The notes under the pieces are model-generated. The model saw only the letters and a program-made list of their open reading frames with translations. It was not told the DNA's origin and did not search any database. 64,000 nt of DNA, taken from Siphonodentalium dalli (lineage: Eukaryota > Mollusca > Scaphopoda > Gadilida > Siphonodentaliidae). Shown one piece after another: positions 47,830-59,199 of this stretch. The stretch covers positions 132,629,129-132,693,128 of the forward strand of contig CP136064.1 of the NCBI GenBank assembly GCA_032622095.1, given 5' to 3'. The position numbers were made by a program, and so were the translations under genes. Numbering within the stretch: position 1 is the stretch's first letter; the number at the start of each line of letters is the position of its first letter.

Positions 47830-48084
47830 CTCAGGTAAAAATATCCGGCTGGACCTGGCTTGCGAACTCATTCTAGGTAATGGTCAGGTGAACTCATATA
47901 CCACAAATATTTGAAATCTGTTGACATTTGTTCATTTGTTGTAGGGGCGGGAGAAACATTTGTTTTTTGTTTTGGGATCCGATAAGGTAAGTTATCTGGA
48001 AAAACGTAATATATACTACTTTCACAAAACTCATGTTTTATTTCAATCTATTTCGGCACAAATCTAGTTCTCTTCTTTTCAACA

Positions 48085-48900
48085 GGCAGTCCTCTAGCTC
48101 CCTCTGCAAGCTGTGCATATTGGGTAAGATCTTTCATCCAATGGTTCCAGGTCGTCTTCTGTTCCACAATGTATACATATTCTATCATTACCCACACTAT
48201 ACCAAGGCAATTCTATCTTGTCTTGGCAAGATAGATTTCCCTTAATATAGACATTAAATAAATTATCTGGTACCAATCGTCTTCCCTGAATTGGTACCAA
48301 CCGTCCAAACCAGACTGGTACCAAACGTCCCGTGGGTACGAAACGTCCAGGTACCAATCGTCCAAGGTACCAATCGTCTTGTTTCCATATAGACGGGTGG
48401 ATAGTCAGTATCGTCGTCGAAGAGATCACTCAGGACCATGCCGCACGAGTAGGATATGTCCTCCATCAGGGACTGGAGAGTTGACTTCATTCCGCTTCAA
48501 TACACGTGTGCTTGCTATGGACCAGACGCCATTTACCACATTTACCGGAAGGTTACATGCGGTCCTGAGTGATGCTGCCATCATAGCATAAAATGTGTTG
48601 ACGCATTGAGTTTTTTGTTCGCCGATATTCCCTGTGGGTGGGGTTATAATGAATGTAATGAAGTTCCCCAGATTAGATATAATGTCTGAGACCCACGGCA
48701 GTTTGGCAATCGACATCAACAGAATTCATCGTGCTTTTTGTTTTTGACACTTTGACTTTAACAATTGCATTGTCGTATTGGTCGAGGAGGGGTTGCAAAC
48801 TGTCCATGGCACCACCCCTGAACATTCCATACACTTGGATGAGACTGGTATGCTATGCATGGGAGTGTTGTCCCGTAAAAGGGCTTAATAAGAACCTTCG
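48085..48900 (-). pseudogene. Broken gene with a four-cysteine zinc knuckle
   Basis: Minus-strand fragments in order: MDSLQPLLDQYDNAIVKVKV (~48760-48810), FITFIITPPTGNIGEQKTQC and MMAASLRTACNLPVNVVNGV (48500-48670), MVLSDLFDDDTDYPPVYMET (~48375-48440), and ICIHCGTEDDLEPLDERSYP followed by ICTAC (48100-48200). The last is C-x2-C-x16-C-x2-C, a zinc knuckle. Frames change between blocks and stops intervene. It is probably a decayed transposon-borne gene. No transposase or helicase core was recognised. A GGTACCAA minisatellite interrupts it. Confidence 0.4.
48265..48385. repeat. GGTACCAATCGTC minisatellite
   Basis: At least six copies of GGTACCAA(T/A)CGTC(C/T) in ~115 bp, each with the palindrome GGTACC. 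It lies between the acidic block and the zinc knuckle of the broken gene and produces GRLVP-like peptide repeats if translated. Confidence 0.75.
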
Positions 48901-50033
48901 GCCCATCGATGATTTGTATAATCACAAATCCCATAGTCTATACCGCGTAACAGACAAATACTTTAATTTTATAAAATGCACGGCTTGAAACTATACACAG
49001 AAACACATGTTTCCGGTAGGTGTACGCGTTTCCGGTAGGTGTGATCGATCGGCATACCGTGTACCGATGTTTATACTTTGCGTAATGTGACTTCCTGGAT
49101 ATAGAGTAGTCGTTCTTTGACCGATATTGAGCTCCGCGTAAAGCATATATTGGTGGTCTGGAGATAATATAAAAAACAAAAAATAATACGCACGGGAGGA
49201 ATTTTAGGGGCGGGCGCCTATGATAAACAAGTAATCTTTTTTGAGGGGCCTTATGTGTCAACAGTAGTAACAGAATCGTTCACTTTATTGTGACGCAAAG
49301 CATGCAATTTGACATAAATGGTCAATGTGAACTGCGAAGACTGATTTTTTCCCCAACAAACCAATCATAATGGTCGACTGATTCAAAATGGCCGCCACTT
49401 TTTTTCAATATGGCCGCCACTTTTTTTTCAAAATATCTGCCACTGTTTTTTTTTTAAAGTCGCATTTTTCAGCTTGTATTAAACTTTTACGAACCACGTG
49501 ACTTCCATTCCTTATTCGAACATGGTCGCCGCCCATGCAGTGGGGTTCATATAGGTGATCCATGCCATTTCTCGGTTCCTTTATATATTAAGGTCAAACA
49601 AAGGGTGCTGTAAGTTGCACCCCCCCCCCCCCCCCCCCAAAGACGCTTCAAAGAGTCACCACAAACCCCATCCGATCCAAAATTGACGGCGGTCAACTGA
49701 ATCGGGGGGTTATTTATATAAATGCTTCGTATACAAATTAGGAGCTATAAATCAAAAACATTTCACTCGATATTTTGGATGATTCGAGCGAAATGAAAAC
49801 TATATTTAATAAAATTAAATAAATACACATAAAACATGGTCTATTCCCAATATGTTGGTGCACAACTCCATAACAAAACATCACAAATTTATTCAAAAAG
49901 ATTATGTGCTTATTGCTTGGTTGTTTTATTTGTTCAGTCATTCCTTGTTAACGTATTATATAGTTTTTTGTTATTAAATAACATTTGATATTTTAATTTG
50001 ATTTATTTCATTATTTATTCCTATGGGATAAAA
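48901..50033. other. No gene; short repeats only
   Basis: GTTTCCGGTAGGTGT occurs twice near 49010-49040. Three ~23-bp units with ATGGCCGCCACTTTTTTT lie at 49387-49455. A 19-base C run lies at 49620-49638. Otherwise AT-rich, with no frame worth reporting. Confidence 0.4.
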
Positions 50034-50214
50034 ATGGTTGGAAATTTTAATCAGATGTAATCGAAAAGTAATCAGTTACATTTTACTAAAGTAATTGTAA
50101 TCGTAATCAAATTAATACATTTGAAAAAATTGTATTCAATAATCGTAATCATGTAAATCAAAAGTAATTGTAATCGTAATCGATTACATTAACATGTAAT
50201 CGCCCCAACCCTGG
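50034..50214 (-). mobile_element. Single end of a hAT-like element
   Basis: GATTACAATTACTTT-type repeats (GTAATCGTAATC on the plus strand) lead to CGCCCCAACCCTG at 50202-50214. As reverse complement this is CAGGGTTGGGGCG, a typical CAGGG-type terminus with subterminal repeats. The partner end was not found, so this is a fragment. Confidence 0.45.
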
Positions 50215-50325
50215 CTAGAATTGAACACATATCCCACATGGAACTTTCAACCACAGACCTTCATTTATCAAATAAAGTCACTTGGTGGTTTGCGCTCCAA
50301 AATATGCGTAAATAATAGTCGCTTT

Positions 50326-50978
50326 TTAAGTTTTCCCGATATAGAAATAGCTCGATAAACACTTGAAATACCTTTCTGTGAGCAGTATAATGTCACAGAA
50401 AGACACGTTCCATGTTAGTCTATTCTTGATATGGTAGAAATAAAGAGTCTTTGTTTCACTTCTGTACGAAAAAAAACAGCTGGAATAGGGCTCTGACCAC
50501 AGTATGTATTTCTCAGAGCATATGAGGGCGGTATATACTTGTATGCTTATCAACATTTCTTGTATTTGCAATCAATCTTATACATCCTTAGAAATTACTT
50601 AGACTAAATTTGGAAGCACAAATGAGCCATGTCCGTATAAATTAACAGAATATCATGACAGTAGATTGGGTCAATTATGCGGGCGTGCACGATTATATAT
50701 GATCCTATACCAAACATGACTTTCAACATGTTGTATCTGCCACTCGAAGTGAAGGTAATGCCACTTAATCTTCTGTTATAATAGATACACGTAGCTATAC
50801 TCTTATTTCTTAATAAACGTGTTGGATTATGTAGTTCACATCCGCAGCAACCATTATCGGGTTTAAAACGTTTGTTACACACAACTAAATGATCCCAAAG
50901 TGCAGATATTGTTCGAATAAATATCATATAAAGAACCGTCACAGCCGTGATTACTTGAAATAGAACCCTAACACTCAT
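50326..50978 (-). pseudogene. Unidentified membrane-protein-like frames, part of a duplicated segment
   Basis: A 124-codon frame (50604-50978) begins MSVRVLFQVITAVTVLYMIF, a membrane or signal segment, followed by CNKRFKPDNGCCGCELHN. An adjoining 81-codon frame (50326-50571) lies in another phase. The second copy at ~53050-53250 keeps FKPDNDCSLCNLHN in a shifted frame. Peptide similarity between the copies suggests descent from a coding sequence, now broken at least in the second copy. I do not recognise the family. Confidence 0.35.
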
Positions 50979-51400
50979 AAGTTGTGATTAGGAGGCTAAT
51001 GCACCAAATTATCGATATTTCCTCAGCTATTTTACAGATGAATAACACAGGTACAATTTATACTCAGTGTTCTTCTTCAGAATGCGTTTCACAGTCAGTA
51101 TGCCACCGAAAACAAAGAAATTACATTTACAAGGATTGATTTTCAGTTGATAATCACACGTTAACTAGCTATATCCGAGGCTTTGGTAAAACAGCACTTT
51201 AATATGCAGCCTCTGTTCATTCAAGAAAGTTTAATGTATTTAAGATATGCCCGGTATATATATAATTATGCATGATTTTGTCCTGAAAATGATAATTTTT
51301 AATCATAAGGAACCTTAACAAATCAGTCAAGAACCATCACAATACCGGTGATAGAAAGACTTCCGATGTAACAGTTCCTACACAGTGATTGAAAGATAAG
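50660..51400. repeat. Duplicated segment, copy 1
   Basis: Matches 52965-53610 in order: GTGCAGATATTGTTCGAATAA vs GTGCAGAAATCGTTCGAATAA, TCAGCTATTTTACAGA, CAGCCTCTGTTCATTCA, ATGCATGATTTTGTC, CACAATACCGG(T/C)GATAGAA and GACTTCCGATGTAAC. Direct orientation, moderately diverged, separated by the hAT at 51712-52956 and ~300 bp of its own sequence. Confidence 0.75.
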
Positions 51401-51711
51401 AGATTTGTAACTGTTGAACATTTTGACCAAAGTTGGGGATATACACCAATTAAGCACCCCTCCCCAAGTCCCCCCACCACCCCAATCACGTCATAACCTA
51501 TTAATGATTTAGTTAAACGTGATTTCATAAGTTTTATTCATGTCTGGGCGACAAACATGTGTAAATGTCCCTCAGGCGTACTTCAGAGGAGGAAATATGA
51601 TGTCGCTGGCATTGAAATATTGTCACAACTGGATCTTTCAATAATGCCCAGATTAAGTAAATGAATATAACATCTCATATTCTCCTGAGAGTATTTATAT
51701 TACCATTGGTC

Positions 51712-52956
51712 TAGGGTCCTGCGAATTGGAGATTTTGATCGAATCGAATATCGAATCGAGTCGACGAAATTGAATCGAATATCGAATCGAATACCGAATC
51801 GAATCATACATGTAGCTGTGTGTTGCATTCTCAATTAGGAAATTAATGTCAATGATTAGACGATTTGTGAAACGTTCTATGAACTTCCATGAAGTTTCAT
51901 CATAACTTATGTGGCGATCAACCGTCTTTCTTGATACTATTAACTTCAACTGAGAATTGTCGAGAGAACAAAATATTAAAACGTCCATGCGGTCGTCACG
52001 ACGATTAAATATATAACCACCAAACGGATTATCGGAATTAAAATCACGCACAATTTTTAGAGTTTGCATGTACATGCACAATTGAAAATTGTTGATATAA
52101 ACTTGTAGATGCAACAACAGTCGCAGGGTAGCCTGTTTATGTAGTGCTGGATGCTTAGGTGGGTTGTATGTTGTCCCAGACGCGTGCGATTTACGTACCA
52201 TGTTACATTCATCACACGTGTAAGTTCCAGCACTGCATGCAATCATGCAGCTTTTATCATGTTTAAAATAAACATGAATAAAGGATGACAAATTGTCAAG
52301 TTTTCAGGAGCGCTCCGAAACTGAAAGTCAACATCAAACGAAAACACTGCCTACATGCACTTTTCGACGCCGGGAACACATGTTGTTTGCATTCTCAGCG
52401 ATATTACAACGCTGAATCTGAGACGTATAGTCGGCGGATAACACTGGCGGTTTTTTGATTGATTGTTTATTTTGTACAATATTTACAAACACAATGCTGA
52501 CACTGAAATATTCAGATATAAACATGATTATATTGTACACCTGTCGCCCCTGTTTGGAAATGAAACTTAAATAGTAAAATCACAACGTTGCTCAGTCTCA
52601 TCGCTATTATAATTTACGTGCGTCGTCGGTCCATCGGCGATCTCCAAGCTTTTGGCTACCATGTTCAAATCTAGAATTCAGATGCATTGGTCGTCCTATA
52701 GTCTCTAATTACTGGCTATACTTATATTTAATATCATGCGGACTTTCGCGATGTACAATAAGTATTATAAGCTGCATATATTCATAATTTTTGGAAATAA
52801 TATGGCACAGAAACAGCTAAGATCGACGTGTGTACTTATCCGTAAACAGCCTACTTTTCTGTCAGTGTATATTCGAAATTTCGAGTTGGAAATTTCAAAT
52901 CGATTTCAAATCGAATATGACTTTCGAATCGAATATCGAATATTCGCAGGACCCTA
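51712..52956 (-). mobile_element. hAT element, second copy, target duplication CATTGGTC
   Basis: Ends TAGGGTCCTGCGAATTGG and ATTCGCAGGACCCTA. CATTGGTC stands at 51704-51711 and 52957-52964. The interior is collinear with 43380-44484, including the BED finger (VYFKHDK ... CDECNMVRKSHASGTT, partly deleted), but carries a 135-bp extra insert at 52453-52587. No catalytic domain; mobilised only in trans. Confidence 0.9.
52453..52587 (-). mobile_element. Possible short retroposon inside the hAT copy
   Basis: Absent from the sister hAT at the matching place (GCGGTT|GCTCAG near 44125). Read on the minus strand it ends AAAATAAACAATCAATCAAAAAA, an AATAAA signal plus an A-rich tail, which suggests insertion of a reverse-transcribed transcript. 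The target duplication is unclear. Confidence 0.45.
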
Positions 52957-52964
52957 CATTGGTC

Positions 52965-53610
52965 ATTTATATAAGCGGGCATGATTATGATACTATACTC
53001 ATTGGGACTTTCAATATTTTATTTCTGCCAATTAATGTCACTTAGTCTCCCATATTAGGTACATGTATTGATTGTGTTATTTCTTAATATACCTATTATG
53101 CAAATTACATAAGCTACAGTCATTATCTGGTTTAAAATGTCAGATACACAAGACGATTTTCGGACCAAAGTGCAGAAATCGTTCGAATAAATCTCATGTA
53201 CAGAACCGTTACAGCCATGATTGGTTTGAAATAGAACCGTAACACGCACCCGTGTTGATTACGAGGCCACAGCTCCCAATTATCAACCCCTGTTGGGATA
53301 CTTTCTCAGCTATTTTACAGAAGAATAACACAGGTGTACTTGATTTTCAGTGATAACATGTTGATATTTACGCGTTTACTCGCTAATACCGAGTTAATTG
53401 TGGTCTAGAGTTCAGGTTTCGATAACACGGCACTTCTACAGCCTCTGTTCATTCAGGAAAGTATAATATATTCAAGATATCTATAAATATGCATGATTTT
53501 GTCGCAAAAATGATTAATCAGAAAGAACCATAACAAATCAGGCAAGAACAATCACAATACCGGCGATAGAATGACTTCCGATGTAACTGTTACTACACAG
53601 TGCATCTACA
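52965..53610. repeat. Duplicated segment, copy 2
   Basis: Second copy of the segment at 50660-51400 (see there). It contains broken frames related to those of copy 1. Directly follows the second hAT copy. Confidence 0.75.
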
Positions 53611-53639
53611 GGTGATAACAATCGTGCCTGCAAAATTTA

Positions 53640-53954
53640 ATGAAAGTGTCAATAACACTGCAGCTCAACTTAATTTCACTTTAAAGAGTCAATGGAGCGA
53701 TTAGGAACTCGGAAAGTTAAATATCTAAGTATTAAATACATTAAGTAATATAGATAATGGTTGTGTTTTAACACTTTCATGATGGGAGCAGCGCTGGTGG
53801 AGCATTAATGAGGGAAAATTTTACCGCTGCTGTCAAGAAGCCATCTCAAATATCCATATGAAGTTTGGTGACAATCGAATGAAGGATGTTGCCTGTAGGG
53901 TGTGACAAAGGATTTAGTCATGCATGCAAAGAGTAAAATAAATTTTTACAATAA
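53640..53954 (+). mobile_element. T1 element, 5' fragment
   Basis: AGTGTCAATAACACT at 53645-53659 (one stem mismatch), CAGCTCAACTT, then one diverged monomer ending GGATTTAGTCATGCATGC. Cut off by the CAGGG element at 53955; no T1 sequence resumes after it. Confidence 0.6.
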
Positions 53955-56900
53955 CAGGGATTTTTCTGCCTATTTTGGGAATGGGTCCGGGTCCGTTCGA
54001 ATTGGGAAAAATGTGTCTTTACAGACCAAAATTGGGAATTTTCCATGTTTTAGAAAAATTCAATCAATCACTATTACACACAAGTAAATAGTACTAATAC
54101 CGTAATTTTCGGTCTATAACGCGACTCAAACACAGGTAACTCAAAGATTGAGTAAAATCCCAGCCCATTGAGGTCCATTCCTCAGCCTCAGGTAAGAAAA
54201 TTCACAGATAACAACGGAAGGATTCAAGCCATCCACCAAACTTCGACGGAAAAACGGTAATGAAACACCCAAGGATGTATCTAGTTGTAATTCAATAAAT
54301 AAAATAAAATAATTAATACCAAATCAATGTGTCCATGTTATCATTCCCATATTGAGCTACCAGTACGGTACTACAACATTGAAGAGACAATGAGACTATG
54401 GTAACCATCACGAGTGATTACCGCTCATCGAAGACATATTAAAACAAGACAGTCAATGACTGTGGGTCGCTCACCAGACTGCAAAGACTGATAAGACTGG
54501 GACACTGGAGACCACAACAGTCAGAACTTTTCATAATCACTTTAAAAGAAATAACTCTAAACAGGATATGTGGCTAGAGAGACTTCACGTATCTATAGAT
54601 TGGTGAAAATCCACCTTGAAATTACCAAATGTACACTACTGATCACCCCCCTCCTCCAGTTCAACAAGTACCCTCCCGACCGGGCAACAGATCTCACAAG
54701 CGCCTTTTTCTAAAACCATTTAGACATTTCTGAAGCCCAATTATCCATGGACCCAAAACACAATACATGTATGTCAGATTAATCAGTCAGGAGGTTCCAA
54801 GGTAGATGTTTTAATGAATTTGGCATTTCAATGATTTTATTAGACACAAAAGTGTTAACTCCCCATAGCCCCGCCATTTCTTGACAGGTTGACCTCATTT
54901 TAACAAATCTGAATCTCAGTCACTAAAGGATCCTCCTGATTGCTCCATACATATAGTTATGTCCCTGGTCCCACCCTATTTAACCTGGTGACCCTATCTC
55001 AATAAATTTGAATCCCAGACACCAAAGAACCCTTCATACATATGATAAATATCAGTAAAATAGACATGATGGTCCTTGTGAAGGAAGCATATTAAGAGGG
55101 AAACTGTCCTTTGTTTGGCCCCTATTTGACCAGGTGACCCCATTTAAAAAAAATCTGAATTGCAGTCATGGAAGAACATTCCATGCTAAATAAGCCAACT
55201 AGTTCTTGCAAACATATTTTAAGAATTAATATGTAGTGAAATAGTTATGTCTCTGGCTCTGCCCTTATTTGACTTTGTGATCCCATTTTCACAAATCTGT
55301 CACCCAAGGTAATTTCATATCAAATATAAGCAAAATAGGCCATTTGATTCTTGCATAGAAGAAACATCATGAATTACCATGGAGAGAAAGAGTAATGTAG
55401 CTGGTCTTGCACCTACTTGACCTGTTGACCCTGATTGAACAAATCTGAATCACAATCACCAAAGAAGCAGCCTGCAAATAGTGTGCCATTCCTACATTGT
55501 ATGTGCCTGGCCTCAAGCAACACAATGTATTGTACAATCAAGCCTTGAAATAGTGTGTCTGTCATTAGCAGAATGAGGGCCCCCAGAGAGTGACTTTACT
55601 GACGCTATCCTGCACAGTAGGCTAGCATCACTAAATTCACCCTCTGGGGACCTCATTCTGCTAAGGCCCTCAACTGCTATGGCAGACCTAGGATAAGATT
55701 GAAGTTCCCCAGTTGGAAGTTGATGTTCACCCATTGGGCACCTCAATTATGAATTTTAACTTCTGCAAATTAGGGGATATAGAAACTTCCTAGAAGGGAA
55801 ATGTAACTAAAAACAATGTTAATTTGATACTATAGGTACTTACCAGAAGATGAGGCCTAAGCAAAATGAGGTCTCCAGAGGGTGAATTTGGTGATGCTAG
55901 TCCACTGTGTGGGATAGCATCACTAAATTCACCCTCTGGGAACCTCATTCTGCAAATGTCAGACACACTAAATTCAGGCAGTTTGTTTAAAATTGCTAGC
56001 AGTATGTTTATACAAGCTGTCAGTGACATATTATTCTAATCTAGATTAACGACCTGTGTTTCTCTCTGTTTATCCACAAAGAGATATCTGCAACTTTAAT
56101 AGAACAGGTATTCAAGTTGGAAGCTGGAAATGATATCCGTTGGAAGGGATGTTGGTTGGATGCAGGCCACTGCAAGGTGGGGTGGGTCTGGGCCATGTGG
56201 GAGGGGGGATGGGTAATGGAATATTTCTGTAATTTCAGAAGATTAAAGATTAAAGTTTCATAACTCTGCAGATGTTATAATGGTGTCACTTTTTTCAAAT
56301 TTTATAAAATGATTAAAATATAAAAAATTTGTTTGTTAATTTGAGTATGGTGAAAATTCCAAAAATCTGAATTTGACCAAAACAAATTTGTTTTTAAGTT
56401 ATGTCACTGGCTCCGCCCACATTCGACCCAGTGACCTCATTTGAACAAATCTGAATAACAGTCCCCCAAGGACCCTTTGTACCAAATATGAACCCATTCG
56501 GCCCAATGAAATTTGAGAAGTCGTTGTAAGAATTACAGATTTATGGCCCTGGCTTCGCAACTATTTGACCAGTGTCCTCATTTGAACAAATCTGAATGAG
56601 AGTCACCTAGGGAACATCCACACCAAATCTGAACCAATTCGGTCTTACGGTTCCAGAGGAGATGTTCAAAGAATTGTCGACGGACGGATGGACGGACGGA
56701 TGGATGGATGGACGGACGAGGAGTGATGACTATAGCTTCGTCTCAGGTGAGCTAAAAAAGCATGCGTGAGTTCTTTTCACTTCACTTCCCTCTCACATGA
56801 CAACAAAACTCAGAAAAAATTGATAATTATTCAATAAACCCGATGATATTATATACCTGCCTGCAATTGGGAATTTGGTGGTTGAAAATTGGGAATAAAG

Positions 56901-56965
56901 CTGCCTTTTTCCCATTGGGAATGGGGCCGTTTACCGGACCCTGAGGACACCTAAAAAAATCCCTG
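53955..56965. mobile_element. CAGGG-ended transposon, 5-bp duplication AATAA, interrupted by T2
   Basis: Left CAGGGATTTTTCTGCC, right (reverse complement) CAGGGATTTTTTTAGG. AATAA at 53950-53954 and 56966-56970. Subterminal TTGGGAATGGGTCCGG / CCATTGGGAATGGGGCC blocks at both ends. Without the nested T2 copy (54445-56757) it is ~0.7 kb and has no coding sequence. Confidence 0.75.
54445..56757 (+). mobile_element. T2 Helentron-like element, copy C
   Basis: 5' CAAGACAGTCAATGACTGTGG and TCGCTCACCAGACTG. The body is closely collinear with copy B for the first ~900 bp. Palindromic boxes lie at 55572-55660 and 55863-55953, and a GGACGGATGGACGG microsatellite near 56675-56715. The 3' end ATAGCTTCGTCTCAGGTGAGCTAAAAAA lacks ~13 nt of the first hairpin arm. 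Nested in the CAGGG element. Confidence 0.75.
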
Positions 56966-56970
56966 AATAA

Positions 56971-59199
56971 GGTATATTACAGGGGTGGGCAGAGATGGGG
57001 GTCATGCCACTCTTGGCCAGTCTTGGGTGCGGATAAACGAACAAACCAAAAGCAAACTTTCAGTACTGTGAAGAGGCCTGTACAGCCAAAGTTTGAAACG
57101 AACAGCATCTCCACCATTGAGGACATTATTTCATCATTATGTTATGATCTGAGTCTGACGAATCCAATAGCTGCACCTCACAAGAAATGTATTACATTAT
57201 TTTAATGTTAGTCTCGTGCAAAATTGCATGCAAGTACTCCAAAAGTGTTTCATCAAAACATTTTGACTTTACAGGCAGGATGGCAAGGGTAGAGGATTTT
57301 GCCTGTCTTATTATACTCTAGGTTGGTTTAGTGTGGATTTGATTGGTCAATGGGCAGATGACACTGAAGAGGTCTCGGGGTTGAGTTTGGGTACATTGTC
57401 CCTTGGTTCCCATTCGTCTATGAGGGTAGTTTGTGCTGGTATATTGTTGCTGCCCAGTCACAATAGTTCAGTGCGGGTAGTTGTAGTGGGCATGTTGGAT
57501 ACAGTGGTGTGTCCAAGTGTTAAAGAACAAACAGCGCTTGGATATGATTTATAACCTTGATCGCCAGATGTGGGGCTGCGGGTATGCTTTCTATAGCATG
57601 TGTTTAATTATTTATTGAATAAAATAAAAAAATAACATGAATAAAATTTAAAATCAAATGGATAAATGTTAATGTGTGTCGCTCACTTACAGCACTGTCA
57701 AGTTATAGCTCTCTTACAGATTAATACAATGATCTGGGACTTGTCCTTTGTCGATCACAATGCAATAGAGTAAGGTCCGGTACCATCCGAAACCGTACAA
57801 CATTTTTCCTTTGATCTCCCTGACGGAGTGAGTAATAGACCTGTCCACCAGTCTATGTGGCTTGCATTTCATTAACATATCTGTGATTTAAAAATACTAA
57901 AACGACAAACTTCTCTCTCAAAACAATGAAAATCCAGGCCCATGAAGCGGGTCAGATGACTGACTGGTACCTTCAGATGGTGGATGGTATCTTCGGACAC
58001 GGTATCCGATACCTTCAGATGATTACTTTAATGTTGTCAAACGATGATGAAATCCAGCAAAACATTTAAAGATCTTCAAATAAGCAGGTCTCACTGGAAA
58101 TTTTGCATGTATTATTTATAACTATTGTGTAACTAACACCAAGCCAGATCGTTCTACTCCAAATCAGCCCAGTTTAACATAACTATAACACATAATAACC
58201 CACTTGTATGAGCATTCCTAGAAAGCCAGTGGCTTTGCACATGTGCTACATAGCATAGTACATATTTTTCCAATTATCTTTTCATTAAATAATCAAATTT
58301 ACCTGGAAGAAAGTTAATTTATTTCTGACTTCGGAATAGCATGTATTTTATTAAAAACTTAGCTGTGATTTAGAAAGATTCTCATGAATTAAAAGTGATA
58401 ATGGCACACCTGTGAATCATGTCCCTGGTGAGCGCACATGGTCAGCTGATCAGGAACAATTTTGTCTCATATTATCTTTAGTAGTCCGTGTGCCAAACAT
58501 GATATTTTTCGAGTTGGCAGCAACATCCCCTCCAACAAAGGCTTCTATATGTCAAATTAAAGGTAATCATATGACGCATCCGATTTTGCTTGTTGATCGT
58601 TTCAGAAAGTGACCCAAAATAGATTTTTCAGGGAAGACAACTCTTACCCCTAAAATAAAATATACTTTCCTCGAATGCAAGTATCAGAGCATAAACAAAA
58701 TATTGCGGTTATAAACTGACCAATTTATCATTTATATTAATTAGAAATGATCATAGAATGACACGAGATACAAAACTGAACCAATTTATGAGCTAGTTAG
58801 AACAAATTGGGATAAATATTTTGAAATTGCGAAACATTACTTGGATTTTGAAAAAAGTGTCTCATATAATTGGCTATAACTTGTGAACCCCATGGGATAT
58901 TGATTGGTAATATTGCTCAAAGATTGCCTCAATGACCTGGAAAAACAATGTTAATGATGGAATGCCAATAGTATATATGTGAAAATGCGATGTGAGCGTA
59001 AACTTAAACCTACCCCCTAAAATATAATTCTAGCAGCAAAACTAATTATGTAGACTTAGAAGGCTGCAAGTCAAATTGGCTTTAGAAGCATAGACTGAAA
59101 CAGTTTAGAGAATGGCGAAAGGAATTATAAATAACGGTGTCAGAAAGCGATCTAAGATTAAAATTAGAACAAAAATTAGTAAAAAATTAAAAATTTTAC
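56971..59199. other. Mostly unassigned; weak exon-like frames
   Basis: An open frame at 57023-57205 (NQKQTFSTVKRPVQPKFETN ... SLCYDLSLTNPIAAPHKKC) and one at 57333-57554 (rich in small and Val residues) look mildly protein-like but match nothing I know. GGTA(T/C)CTTC(A/G)GA repeats occur at 57965-58022. The rest is AT-rich. Confidence 0.25.

Larger units (their letters stand above)
45839..47950 (+). repeat. Tandem repeat locus broken by a hAT and a T3 element
   Basis: Three units starting near CCTGGCTTGCGAACTCATT (45958, 47005, 47865), each with TACTGGTCATG or TAATGGTCAGG and GAAATGAGCCCTGTGACG, lie at ~45950-46076, ~46985-47145 and ~47845-47940. Without the insertions at 46077-46970 and 47150-47829 they would be near-adjacent repeats of ~150-170 bp. 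Upstream, AACAAGCAGTCGCAGACGG and a CGGCGG/CCGCCG hairpin (45840-45875) may be the 5' end of this further element family. Confidence 0.55.

Noticed and set aside
48263-48490. GRLVP/GTFGT repeat protein
   Set aside because: Produced by the GGTACCAA minisatellite read in different frames.
43436-51790. GAATCGAATATCG runs as a separate satellite
   Set aside because: They occur only as subterminal repeats of the two TAGGGTCC hAT copies.
57333-57554. Frame rich in Val/Ser/Gly as a gene
   Set aside because: No domain, no splice context and low-complexity composition. Mentioned as weak only.
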